Positions 47,014-60,200 of a stretch of 64,000 nucleotides of DNA are shown here, piece after piece. The stretch is from Clavelina lepadiformis (Eukaryota > Chordata > Ascidiacea > Aplousobranchia > Clavelinidae), in NCBI RefSeq assembly GCF_947623445.1, contig NC_135241.1, positions 7,690,501-7,754,500 on the forward strand, in the 5' to 3' direction. Position numbers and translations under genes: made by a program. Numbering within the stretch: the first letter of the stretch is position 1; each line of letters begins with the position of its first letter. The notes under the pieces were generated by a model. The model had not been told where the DNA came from. It did not search any database and saw nothing but the letters and a program-made list of their open reading frames with translations.

Positions 47014-50000
47014 AACCTGCAGAAAATGTAAACTATTTAAATAACCTTATATTTCGTACAACAATAAATTTTTATCTTCATGCCTTTTTACTAATTAATA
47101 CTTTCATGCAAAGGCTAAACGAAATGCCAGTCCGCATTAACATTCTAACCATAATTCTAATCGGTTATTAAACAGGAAAGCATGCTATACTTGGCTATAA
47201 GCGTCCAATGTCCTCATCTTAAGAGTGACCTCTTACAGCAAGTACAGCACTACAATGTCCGTTAAAAACCTTTCTGCCTCGGCTTATAAATACGCTAACA
47301 GGACGGCTTTTACGCTTAATAACTGACGTTTTATTTATTCGTCTTTCCTTGAAAGGAGGGAGAAAAAATCAACTGATTAGAGATGATTATTATTTCCAAA
47401 TACATCTCTTTACCTTTTTCACATTTCCTAGCTAGCTCATTATACGCGAGAATCAACGAGCGTCACGGTGGCGCTCGAAAAACAAACGAATAAAGACGAT
47501 TTAGACACGCGCCAGTCCGTCTTAAGGTTGACAGGCGACCTCAGGCCTCAGAACTGACGCCAGCGAGCTTGCTGCTGACTATTCATAAGCACAAGTGAAC
47601 CCCGGGCGCTTTCTTCACAAACAAGGGGTTTGTTTAGACGGCCGACTCCCGAATTTTTTTACAAATAATGCTAAAGAGATTGCAAAAATAATCTGGCATT
47701 TTTACAAGAGCTTTAAAATGCCAAGCAAATTCCAAACAGTATCATACCAGGTGCAAAAACTAATAAACCAAACTCATTCAATTGTTGGGGTTGTTGTACT
47801 TTTGTCCATGTGTTGACGTTTTCGCAACCTTGCTAAATGCCTTAACTATTCTATTTCATATGTTATCAAAAGCCATGCTTTATTGTTTTATTTGTCTAAG
47901 GGTGGCTTAGTTACTTTCAAATATCGTCATTTAGTACACTTTTGATTTGAAACCTGTTTATTTGTTTCCTACAAATTGCATAAAATAACAGCAGCCTGAC
48001 ACTGTATATACCTATGCTGATTTCTCGTTAAAATCTTTTGCATACCACACTCAACATAGCAGCAATGGGAATGGTATACACCACAAAATACAAACCCGTT
48101 CATTATGTAACTAATTGCACTCTTTGCCATCGGTATTTTGGTAATGTTAATAGCCAAATAAACGCTTTTTAATTATCAAAAACGCGCTTGAAAACCTGAC
48201 TAAAGTTCCTTATAAATTTTAATTGAAAAAATAGATATGTTTTAGATGTTTAGCGTGTGGTAGGTGAAACACCAATGACGTTTATTGTGCCTCTAATAAC
48301 CATTTTCAGTTTTAATTGTATAGTATTCCATTCTGTTCGTAATGATTCGAAAAGAAACCTACACATTATCGCTCGTTCGACAAAGCACGTTTTTAACACG
48401 CAAAAGAACAATGTGTGGACTTCACGAAAAACCACATACGTGTTTGGTAAACCGCGTTCTACGATAGATCAGATAGAATCGGTGTTTGAAACTGGCTTGC
48501 TGCTGTGTAATAGCCTGCCGCCTTGAGCGTATGGTGGCGACAAAAAGGCTGATGGAACCTAAAATGAAAATATGAATTTAGCTAATGCTAATAACTTACA
48601 TGAAAAAGGTTTTTGGGCGACTTTTACGTCGGAAAAATCGATTGCTTGTTATACGTTACTTTTTTTAAATCAATCCATAAAATAAATATTTTATGCGGTT
48701 GTCTAGACCTATACTGTTACTAATAGTTAATTTGAATTTTAAAAAATAAAATAACGTTTCCCTGTCTCACTAAGTATCAATCCATACTTTTGTATTTTTA
48801 ATAACTTTTGATAAAAAAAACTCACAAAAACAGTATTTTTTTAGCTTGATATCTGCTGATTATCCCGCGAAGATGAAAACGTGGCAATTAAGATATTTTA
48901 CTCGCAATTTACGTGCGTCGTATACTCACGTTTAGCGGCGCTTGACAATGCGCATGTTTGTAAAGCAAACCTGCATATAGATAAATAGGGCTTTATAAAC
49001 GGTATCTTCGAAAAGGCATTTGCATGCATTAAATTATATCAAATTTTCTATTATATTATAATTTTCGATTTGTGTGTTCAATTACAGAATAAATCTCAGG
49101 TTGTCCTTGATTTTTACAGCTTGGGTTTTCATTGTTATGTTCATTTCATTTAAAAGTTGTGCTTTTTGTTTTATACGCATTTCACACGAAGCCGTAAATT
49201 CATCAAATTGTCTGATTTTATGATCCAGTGTCTTTGTTGTTTCCAATGTTTACATTTACCGATATTAGGCTGCTTGGCATCACCTAGCGGAGATTTAAAT
49301 TTCTCTCAGTGTGAGATTATTTGAAATTACCCTAATTATGCATTCATTTACACTTCACAATAAACTTACGTTGACAGTGTGAGCGAAAAAAGAACTTTTT
49401 AAAGTTAATGCCAGTTTATTGCACCCTTTCTGAATCATCATCAAAGTTGTCATTTGGGTTTTATTACTTTGCTGTTTCAATCGATGAGTGTGTAAAACAA
49501 CTTTAACTTCAAAGCCAGTCTTAACGTAACTCAGATTGTCTTCAGGATAAAGTTAAATCACGGAAAAAGCACGGGAGACACTGCTATACTGCTAACTGCA
49601 GACCTATTAGCAGGGCTGGTTTTAGGCCGATTTCATCGATTTTTTAATATATGGTCCCGCGCCAAAAGAAGTTCGCGTATTCACTCAGGTATAAAATGAA
49701 ACGATTCTAGCTTGCCTTTTTTATCAGAAAACTTGATTGGTCCTCGAAAACCACATGATAAGCGAGTAATACGGCGTTTGAAAATTGCATGCCATGAATT
49801 GGGAAATTCCTTGTCTAGCTTGTTTAAATGAAGCAAGCAGGTTTTGGTTCGATTACATTAATCCAATTGGTTGAAACGTGGTGAAGTAAGATCTGAGCGT
49901 GTCATTTATTTTATGGTGTGTTATGGTGTAAGATACATTTGATTAGACGGGTCAAGTCAACACTATAGCTATAACATGTCAAGTGCCAACATAAAAACAT

Positions 50001-50190
50001 ATTATATTCGATTCCACCGAGTAAATTACGATCTGTCGAAGAAAAGTAATTTTATGAAATTTACCGTAGCCTACGTTTAAATACAAAAATTCATTTCGAG
50101 GCGTTTATAAGCAGTTTCTGGGGCGTAAAATTACAAAATGTTTGGACTACTCTCTTTAACGCAATCCTATCTAAGTTTTAAAGTTTAGCG

Positions 50191-50502
50191 CAGTGTTTTT
50201 CAAACGAGGGTCTATGGCCACCCTGGGGGTGGAGGGTTAAAGTGACCACGAGCAGATGCCTCACAAGTGAGCAACAGTGTAGTAGTAGGGGAAGATGAGA
50301 CAAAGCGTAACAGAAGTTTCTCACGTTTTTGTGCGTGTGTTTGCTGTGTAAAATTAACGGCGCGAAGACTACTGCACACACAGTAGTGAAGTAAAAAGTG
50401 TTTTGCAATCAACAATCTACATTTTATTACTGAGCAGGTGGCCACAGATTTTAAGAGTCGCTGTAAGAGGCGCTACGATCCATGAAAGGTTGAGAACCAC
50501 TG
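50191..50502. mobile_element. hAT-type MITE, 312 bp
   Basis: Starts CAGTGTTTTTCAAACGAGGG and ends with the complement of CAGTGGTTCTCAACCTTTC. Perfect 8-bp target duplication gtttagcg at 50183-50190 and 50503-50510. No coding content. Confidence 0.9.
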
Positions 50503-50559
50503 GTTTAGCGTATTACACTAAAGTAAGAATAGAATAAAACGCCAATCTTCTTCTATTCT

Positions 50560-50973
50560 AATGAGAGATGCAAGGTAAAATGCTTAAGAATTTGAGTGTA
50601 ATCTGCGGCACGTTAAACAGGCTTATTTTGTTTGGCATTGGCAAGCAAAGTTTAAAATAATCAACTAAAAATAAACACAAACAGAATTACTACATTCACA
50701 CGCACCGTAGGTATCAAGCATTTTACGTCGCATGCTTCTCTGACCAGGTATCCAGGCGTCATACCGAACAAGTCCAGTGGGTAGGATTCAAAATAAGAAC
50801 TAGGCAATATATTTTCGAAATTTTTTCTTTATTGCGTAAAGGAATTCATATACTATTTACCTGAGCAAAATAGTTGCAATCAAAATCCCAGAGCGTTTGT
50901 AATTTAAAAAAGAATCAAAGTGGGACGAAAAAATTGGAGGCCGTTGCTCGGAAAAGGTCTATTGATAAAATAT
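50560..50973. repeat. Half copy of a foldback-type element
   Basis: A diverged direct copy of 51735-52189. In order it shares 'gtaaaatgcttaagaattt', 'attactacattcaca', 'ttttttctttattgcgtaaa', 'tttgtaatttaaaaaagaat' and 'ggtctattg' at the end. The inverted left arm present in the other copy is missing. It lies just upstream of the SGSM3 gene. Confidence 0.75.
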
Positions 50974-51245
50974 GGCTGTACAGTACATCTTATCTGATGC
51001 GATCCTTCATGCGTAGTTTCGTAATGGTATGATGTCTATAATTGTGGTTCCGTGATGGAAGCTTGGTGACTTGGTCCCACTTCACATTGACATCGTTACC
51101 ATTTGCTTACAGACTTATAGGATTGTATAGGTTGGAGTTTTATCAAAATAAATGTGCTGATTTGCTTCTGCATAACGGTTTTATGGACAAGTTCAAACTA
51201 AGTTCGCAAAGATAGGTTGATTATCTGAACTTACGAAAGAAGAAA

Positions 51246-54200
51246 ATGGATTTAAACCTTCATTGCGACGTTAATGTTTCAGTAGGTGGTCCATTATCTG
51301 CTCTTTTAACGTCTATCCGGCCAAAGTCTGTTTTGGACAAATTGGCACAGGTTCGTTGGGCTTCACCATTATGTCATTTTTTTATATGCTATACTTATAT
51401 GCTAGAATTTAATAATAAAGTAAAAGCGTGAGAATTCATGTTCAATAGACCATTTCCGAGTTACCGTACTGTCTGGGTAGCAAGATCACCTATACTTAAT
51501 AATAGAAATGATAGAAAAGAAAAACCCACTTTGATTGTTTTTTAACTTGCAAACGTTTCTACATCGGATTGCAACGATTTCGCTTCGAAGCTGAGTAGCA
51601 TATGCATTCCTTTACGCAACAAAGAAAAAAATTTGAAAATATGTTGCTCAGTTCTTTTTTTTGCAGTGGTTTGAATCCTACGCATTGGACTTGTTCAATG
51701 TGACATCAGGATGCATGGTTAGCGAAGCATACGGCGTAAAATGCTTAAGAATTTGTGTGTTATCTGAGGCGCGTTATATAGGCTAATTTAGATTGGCATG
51801 TCGAGCAAAGTTTAGAATATCAACTAAAGGTAAATGAAAACTAAATTACTACATTCACATGTACCGCAGGTACCACGTAAACTTTTACGCATTTTATGTT
51901 GCATGCTTCACTGACCACGTATCCAGCCATCATGTATCAAACAGTGCGTAGGATTCAAACTGCCGTAAAATAAAAACTACGACATATTTTCAAAATTTTT
52001 TCTTCATTGCGTAAAAGAATTTATATGCTACTCAGATGAACGAAATCTTTACAACCTCATGCTCAAAACGCTTGTAATTTAAAAAAGAATTGAAGTGGTC
52101 CAACAATTTTCATTGTTAAGTATACGCGAACGAAAAAATCTTGCCACCAAAAAAAATGGTGTCTGTAACTCGGAAATGGTCTATTAAACCTGTAGCCTAC
52201 ATCACTCAGTTCAAATAACAGCATGTTTAGGTTTTACAGTGTGCAGCATCTGTAACCCATTTTGCTTACGTTTTATACTTTTTTTTGTAGACTGACAAGT
52301 CCTTTGAACAACTTGAATATCACTATAATGAGTTTGGGTTTCGGGTGGATAAAGAAGGTTTGTAACTGGGTGGCCTTCCTGCAGAATGCAGATTTGTGAA
52401 GTACCGTAGCGGCGTAGCCTATTTAAATTGATTTTCTATGGGCAACCCTACTAATTTATTTGGTAAAAGTTCAGACTAGCTGTAGACCCTAGTCTTATTT
52501 TCTTCTTTGATTTTTACTTTCCTGCCAATATTTGGCATAGTTTTGAACGTAAATGAATACATAATCAAAAAGACTTAGTTTTTTTGAATTTTCTGTTTTT
52601 AACAAGGTAGGTAAAATTTGCTACAACCTTAAAAATGTTCTGTTTACCAGTGCAATGCATTTTTTTTATATATCAACCTTTTTAAGGTTAAGAATTTTTG
52701 AGTTCATCCTAAAATTGCTGTTAATAGGCTGCACTTATCAGTCACTACATGTCCTTAATTAATATGTCCTTTTTTCTTAAATTAATTAATTATTTACCAC
52801 ATGTAGGCAAGTTCGTAAAGAAAACAGCTGAATTGTGTATTAATTGACCCTAGAATTGGTGAGATAAATCATTTATGTTATAACATACTGTAGTTTATAT
52901 CTTATAAAATTATTCATGAACAGTAGAGTATAGATACTATTCAACCTTAATTAGATAAGTACCGGACCTTTCTACTTACCAAAATGTAGCTAACGTAGCT
53001 ACTACATACCATAATCCACTAATTAATGCATGTACTATATTAGTTACATTTGCTACATTTTAGTATGTAGAATGGTCCGTAAGTACCTATGCTTCTTTAT
53101 AAAACTGTAGGTAAAAGTGGTAAAGTAAAGGAATCCCCATATTTTGCAGTCTAAATGTTTGGCAGATCGAAAAATTTTGAAAGTTGTCACCTATGGTTGC
53201 TACTTTGCATGAAGCCATATCGTATCAAGAAAGATAGAGATGACAATAACATAGTCTGACCTTTCCGAGTTGGTTTATGGAATTTTATCAAATAGTCCCC
53301 AATACCGGGTTGTGATGATTCAACTTTTTGTTAAAATTATAACTTTTACCCAGATGGAGCAGAACCAGATAGCAATAAAATATTGGGTCAACCGTTTGTT
53401 GAAGATCACCAACAGAAATTGAAATGGCAAGCTCACCTGGAGTTTACTTGCAATTCTGAGGTAAATGTACTTTGCTGTTATGTGTTAGATGCTACATTAA
53501 CTGCATATTTTAATAAAAACTCGATATTTGCATACTTTTGCTAATTAAACTGCTCTTACAAACATAAAAATTTCAAAAAAGCTTGCCTGGAATAGACTAT
53601 CTACACCTTAATGCTGCACAGTTTGATGAAATTGGCAACTTCGGAAGATTTCAAAAAATGCTGTTTTTGTCTACAACAGCGTGGTCCAACTTCTTTTCGT
53701 CGCGGGCCAAAATCAGAAAATTTTTTTATTTTGCGGGCCAATGTTTTTAAATTAGAATTGAAGAAATGTGAAATTAGAACTGAAGAACAATGTGACATTG
53801 ATATTAGAACTGAAAAAAGTTCTTTTTTTTTATTAAAACAACTGAAAATAGAATAGCTCAAAATTTAGCTATTAAATGCTGATCAATGTGACATTTGCGG
53901 TCGAGGTTCTTCCTCGACAATAGCGACTATAAAGCTGACAATCAGTTCGCGGGCCAAAAATCGGTGCTCGCGGGCCAACTTTGGCCCGCGGGCCTGCAGT
54001 TGGACCACGCTGGTCTACAATATAGAGTAGACAAAATACTGTGAACTATTACTGAAATATGCTTTAATGTTGTTGTCTGAAAGTGCTTTGCCACTAAACG
54101 TTATGGCTATTAAATTGTTACTTCAACAAAGGTATAATAAACTTAAAATTTTACAAACATTTCTCAAAATGGGAGAGGCGTTGAGATTATTGTTTTTTTT

Positions 54201-57200
54201 CTATATTTTTCCAAAATCGTTTAAGTCACACTTGGTTATATTTGTAAACCATTGATTGGGTTGTCTTGTCTGAATCCAATCTTTGATTGGATTGGATTGG
54301 CTTGTCAGTGAAATATTTCATACTTTTTGGGAATTGAAATGCATAAAACGTAGTGTTGCATTATTATTTGCATACTTGCGTTATATGCTATCGTATGTCA
54401 ATTTAAAGCACTGATTCCTTTTGATCAAGAAAAGACTCCAATATGATTGTATGTATGATACATGTTATTCCTATATTAGCACTGCTGACAGATTTTGCAA
54501 TTTCCACTATATTTTTTAGTTTTTAAGTCCTTTTCAATTTCTGATCATTGTAGCCAATATCTAAAATCTATTGCTAATTTTTAGGAGGTATGAGGTACGT
54601 ATGATATCCTATACCTGTCTATCTATGATTAATAATGATACCTAAATAATACTTGAATGGTGTTGAAAACATCATATGTTATTAAAGGTGGAAGAACTTA
54701 CTTGGGACAAAATTGGTCCATCAATTCCACGTTCAGATAAACTTTCACAGCTGGTCAAAGATGGAATTCCACACAGCATGAGAGCCCAGGTTTGTAAATT
54801 GTAAATATTAACTTTATTTATGTGTTTTGACAGAAATGGTTTTCAGGGCAAACTAGACTCCTCCAATTGATGCTGATTGTTTTGTTTCTAGTATGTATGC
54901 ATTTTGTTTCTAGTATGGATATAAGATTGTTCTTTTGCTATATAATACAATATTGTCAATACACTCAAGATAAAGGAACTTAGAAACAAAATTTGTAACC
55001 TGCAGCTTAGAGTTATGCTTTTTACATTTTAACAAACCCATTATTGCCAAGTGTCATTATATATTATCTTTTCAGGTATGGATGAGGCTGTCTGGTGCTT
55101 TGCAGAAGAGAAACGGAAGCAAAATAACTTACAGTGAAGTTGTAAAAGCGAGCTCCAATACTAACCTTTCTGTGGCAAGAGCAATTGAAAAAGATCTTCT
55201 TCGTACCATGCCCAGTAACATTTGTTTTTCTAATTTGGATAGCCCAGGAATCCCAAGGTACTTCAGAATTAGAATGCAACATCTTATTGCAATTTACCAA
55301 GAAATGAACGTTTTTAGAAATGTATAGCGTGGCGGTTATCAGTTTAGCTTCCACCTTTAATTATATTGTAACTGGTCAGTTCTAAAAACGTAATTGTTTT
55401 GTTTGTTTCAGGCTTCGGCAAGTATTGAATGCTTTGGCTTGGTTTTATCCTGATAATGGCTATTGCCAGGGGACTGGAATGGTAAGACTTAAACTTGTTA
55501 TTTGACCTTAGTTATAAGGTTTGGTGACACTTAATCACGCGACAATTAATCACGCGACGCTTAATCACCGACACATAATCACTAGGACATTTAATCACGC
55601 GACACATAATCACTAGGACATTTAACCACGCGACACATAATCACTAGGACATTTAATCACGCGACATTTAATCACACATTTACAATATTTTTTTACATTT
55701 ACAATTTACAGCAATGTTATGCATGGAAAATGTAAGCAACTGCACGAAGATAGACTAAAATCTCGCTTGACAGACAACGGTCAACTGTGTTTTGCACGCG
55801 CAGTTTCAGTGCCTTGTACCGTATTGGAATAGAAGGTTGAGTACCAGCAATTCCTTGCAGAAACGTTGCACGTTGCATTTGAATGTCTTTTTCAATTCCC
55901 CGTATGAAAGTCCACATTGTCGGGTGGCTAAGTACGAGATTGTCTGTAGACTAGACTAGTCGTTATAGATACAAAGAGATGTGGCGGTCGTGATAGTAAA
56001 TTGTAATAATTCATTCATTGGCATTGTTCCAGAGTTCCAAAACCGACGCTCTGACACAGTTTCAAGTAGCATTGTATTTTATGGTGTAACGTTTTGATGG
56101 TACTTTGGTCAAGAGCTTTGGTGACAATACAGTAGAATAATGTTAGATATTACATAGGTTATACTTTCGGACAATATAACAATTAGACTTTATGAAGCTG
56201 GTGTTGATTTAAAGAAACATTATAGAAAAAGCCGGCGCAACGGAGTCAAAACAATTGTCGGGGAGTTCTAAAAGAAAGACCAAGGAAGCCTTTGGCAGTC
56301 GCATCCAAGTGATTATGTGTCGCGTGATTAAATGTCGCGTGATTACGTATCCAAGTCGCGTGATTAAATGTCCTAGTGATTATGTGTCGGTGATTAAATG
56401 TCGCGTGATTAAGTGTCGGTACACCAGTTATAATGTGACCCCCTTTATCTTAAAATTTACCGTTCAAGAATTATAATTTTCTTAGATTAGTCATCCTATC
56501 TTATCCCACAGATCGTATCCCACCTGCTTCTCTTTATGGAAGAAGAGGACGTGTTTTGGATGATGTGTGCCATCATTGAAGACCTAATTCCTTCCACCTA
56601 TTTTGGCCTTGACTTGCTTGGTGTGCACGTTGATCAAAGAGTTCTTCGACAGCTCACAATACAGTTCTTACCTTTTGTTGATAATCTGTTACAAAAGCAT
56701 GAAATTGGTAAGTCATTTTTGGTAATGATTTTCTTATTGCAGTACTCAAACACATTCCTTCAATTTTTGTTTGTTTGATGTTTATTGCTTTGTTTTAACG
56801 TTTACTGTATTTTATTTCATTTCTTGCACTATGCTGTATGTTAACTTCATTGATATCTTTACCAGAAATATCACTTATCAGTTTACATTGGTTTATAACT
56901 TTGTATGCTGGTGTGCTACACACAAAGATACTGGTTCGTGTGTGGGACCAGTTTTTCATGGATGGTTCTATCGTTCTTTTTCAAGTTGCCATGGGCATGC
57001 TTAAAATGAAGGTAAATAAAGTTTGAAAGTTTCTTTTTGTACGTTTAGTAGGTTTTTATTTCAGTCTTTCTTGTTATTAACATCTTGGCTGCAATGGAGC
57101 AGCAGTTTTTAACCTTGGACTTACGGATCTCTTGGTGTCCGTGGAAAGTTTCAGGGGGTTCATAAATATCATAATGAACTTTCAGTAATTGTTAATTAAA

Positions 57201-60200
57201 TAAAAAGTACTTTATCGAACCATGGTCATTATGCTAGTATAGTACATATCAACAATGTGTATTATTGCTTGAATGAATCTAATATATATATGTACATAAG
57301 ATACAAAAGGGAGTTTGCACTGCAAAAGTAGCACATGACATTTGAATGTTTAAAAAGCTTATTAGGATTTGGCAAAACATTTTATGTAGTGCCCCAGCGA
57401 TTCTGCATTACACTTACAAATGTGTGCATTTAATGAATTTTGGAATCCTGTATGTGGGAGTCCTATTACTTGAAAAAAAAAATTTTTATGCGGTTCATAG
57501 CCAAAAAAAGGTTGAACCACTGGCAGACCAGAGCGACCAGAGCGATTCTTGGACTGTCTTTTTTTAAAGATAGGTATGACTTTTAGCACCCCGGTAGTAC
57601 AACTGGGATAAGGTTTGTAATCGGCCTCGGTATTGAATACCAGAAGTGCTGTTACATAGTGAACAGCTTCTTTTGTACTATTTTGCTCAGGAGTGAAATG
57701 CAGGCCAGGACAAGTGGATGAAGTGGCTTCTGAACATCAGGCGCCATAAACTAAACCCAGTCACAAACACAAATTTATAACCTCTTTCTGCAGTATTACA
57801 GGATAGCAGTCGCTATTTCAGGGTAGTAGTTTCAAATCGTCAATTACCAAGAGAATAGAAGTGAAAGAAAGTTACTATGAAAGTAAAAGTGATATCAAAT
57901 AGTGACTTAGCAAACTATGTGTCTATTCTTTACAACTAACAGTTGCAGCTGATCACCAGTGTTACCAAAATTGAAAAGCAAAAATTGCAAAAGCAGTTGA
58001 TCATTTTTCATCTAATTGCAGTGCAAATGAATTTGAAGAGATCAATTAAGGCTGGCTTATCTATAAGTGGTGAAGTTACTGTTAAATGTGAAGTTGTATT
58101 AATTTCATTGCCAAAATTATAATTCAGAACCCCATATTTGTACCGACGTATCAACTTAGATTGGTTTTGGTAATGTATTTAGGATTTAGAGCAAGTTCGA
58201 AAGTTATAAAGCATATTGAAAGAAAAAGTTAAATTGCAGTGGCAATGTTGCAGCAATTTTTTTTGTGTTGTGCAGGAGAACTTACTGACAGAATTGGACA
58301 ACTCAGCAATGATTTTCAATGCACTTTCAGAAATTCCAACTTTGGTCGATGATGGTGATCAACTATTGAAGGTATGCTCCAGTGGTAAAAAAATCTTTGT
58401 TAACTTACAGAACACATTCAAATCTTCACTGTTACACATAACTAAGAACAAAAATCTTTCCTCTCCAGGCATCCAATGACACTGCTGGCTCACTATCAGC
58501 AGTAGTACTGGACACACACCGAGCTAAACATCAGGCTTATTTACTGGCTGAACATGGAAGGCATTCCAATGAATATATGGTTAGTGACTTACTGTTGTTT
58601 CACTGTTACTTTTCTTCGCAAGTTATATTTTATTGTGACCTAATCTAAGAACTAAAAAGTGTGACTTTGTTCTGTTTGCTGATGTTTGAATATACATATA
58701 ATACACGCATAAGACCAGCAGCAGTAAAGCATTAACTATGTTGGAATAAAGTTCCGTTAGAAATTATAAAAAGTAATGGGTGGGCTTCTCCAATGGCAAG
58801 ACTGGCATTTTTAGCCTCATCATACCATAACTGTTCTGGTAAAGAACTAGTGATGCTAGGACAAATAAATTGCTATCCCATGACTACAAATGCGACACGT
58901 ACCTGTGGTTCGATGAATGTTCTCGTTTTTTCTCTCTTTCTACCTCACGATATTTCACAACGTCTGCCTTTTCAGCCAAAGGTTATCTCGTCATGGCTAG
59001 GTCAAGTCCAGGGATACCGATATAGCTAACAACGTTGGCTGTTGGCCTTTTCCGGCAATGTGACGAGTATGACTTGTTAGCAAGCCTTACCTGAAGCATT
59101 TTGATAGCATGGCCATGCAATTGAAATTGGAACCTCTCTATTCAATGTAGTTGGGACTCAACATAGAGAAATTTACTGATTCTGTAGCATTACACCCAGA
59201 ACCCTTCTTTAAAATCCCATTTACCCACCCAGTTTCTAAACAAATTTTGTAAACAAAGTTTCCTCCAGCATAGCTCAAACATTATTGATGCATTCAAACT
59301 TCTCTGGTATGACAGGGCACTAGTCCACAATGGAGTGCATTACCTTTCTCTGGAATATTACTTTTTCTTTCTGTAGGCTCCCAGAAAGCAAATGGTTCGA
59401 AGACGTTCCTTCATCGGAAAGCTTTTCTCAGGTTGGTATAACTGAACAGAGGTTTATGGTTAACTGCTATGTATCAGAAATGATTACACCAAGTGATGGT
59501 TTTGCCTTACTATTTACATGACCAAACTATATTTAAGCGTATTGGGTTTTGTAATCACTCAAGTTTATCTTAGGATCAAGCATTGATGAAGGTTTTGAAA
59601 ACTTAAAAGCAAAAAATATCAAACAAACCGAGTTAATCTCAGATCTGAAGTCAGCCATCCAGAACATAATCAATCACTTTCGAAAACTTGATCGTGTGAA
59701 TGAAGCTGTAAGTATTGAAGTAAACCCTTGAACCAGCATGACAAATCCAAACTGAACCTCAAATTAATTTAAGCAGATAAGATACTAAACCAGAACCCAA
59801 TATTTTAAAATTTTCTGAACCTGAACCATAAATCAGAAGAGGCAAGTCCAAACCCAAACCGGAGTCAAACCATCTTGATGTGTCTCCAATTATTACTTTT
59901 AATGAAATTTCCTGAATTAACCTGGAGTGCTACTGGGGCAGTGTAGTTGAATAGAATTATAACGGCAATTGCCTGAAAATGAATTTTTGGAAATCTCAAA
60001 CTGGATATAAAACATTTTCAACTGGGATTTGATAACTTGCTTGGAACTTTCACAGTTGCATTTTTATGTATTAGACACCAGTAAGATATTAGTTTGTTGT
60101 TCAACAGGATTTGATACCAGACTATTCACCGGAAAGTCATATGAAAGACCACGATGATTACATGAATGTAAGCAGGCATAGACATCAGAGAGCAAAAGCA

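Larger units (their letters stand above)
46833..51245. other. Gremlin upstream region to SGSM3 start
   Basis: About 4.4 kb between divergent Gremlin and SGSM3. It holds a TATA-like site for Gremlin (47006-47013), a hAT MITE (50191-50502), half of a foldback element (about 50560-50973) and a short open frame with a GPCR helix-5-like segment (48257-48526, see findings). The rest, including 47100-48200 and 48600-50150, shows nothing I can name. Confidence 0.5.

Noticed and set aside
55530..55675. CRISPR-like regularly spaced repeats
   Set aside because: The repeat unit is short and spacers are not of fixed length; the array reappears inverted at 56305-56425 within one transposon, and the window is from an animal genome.
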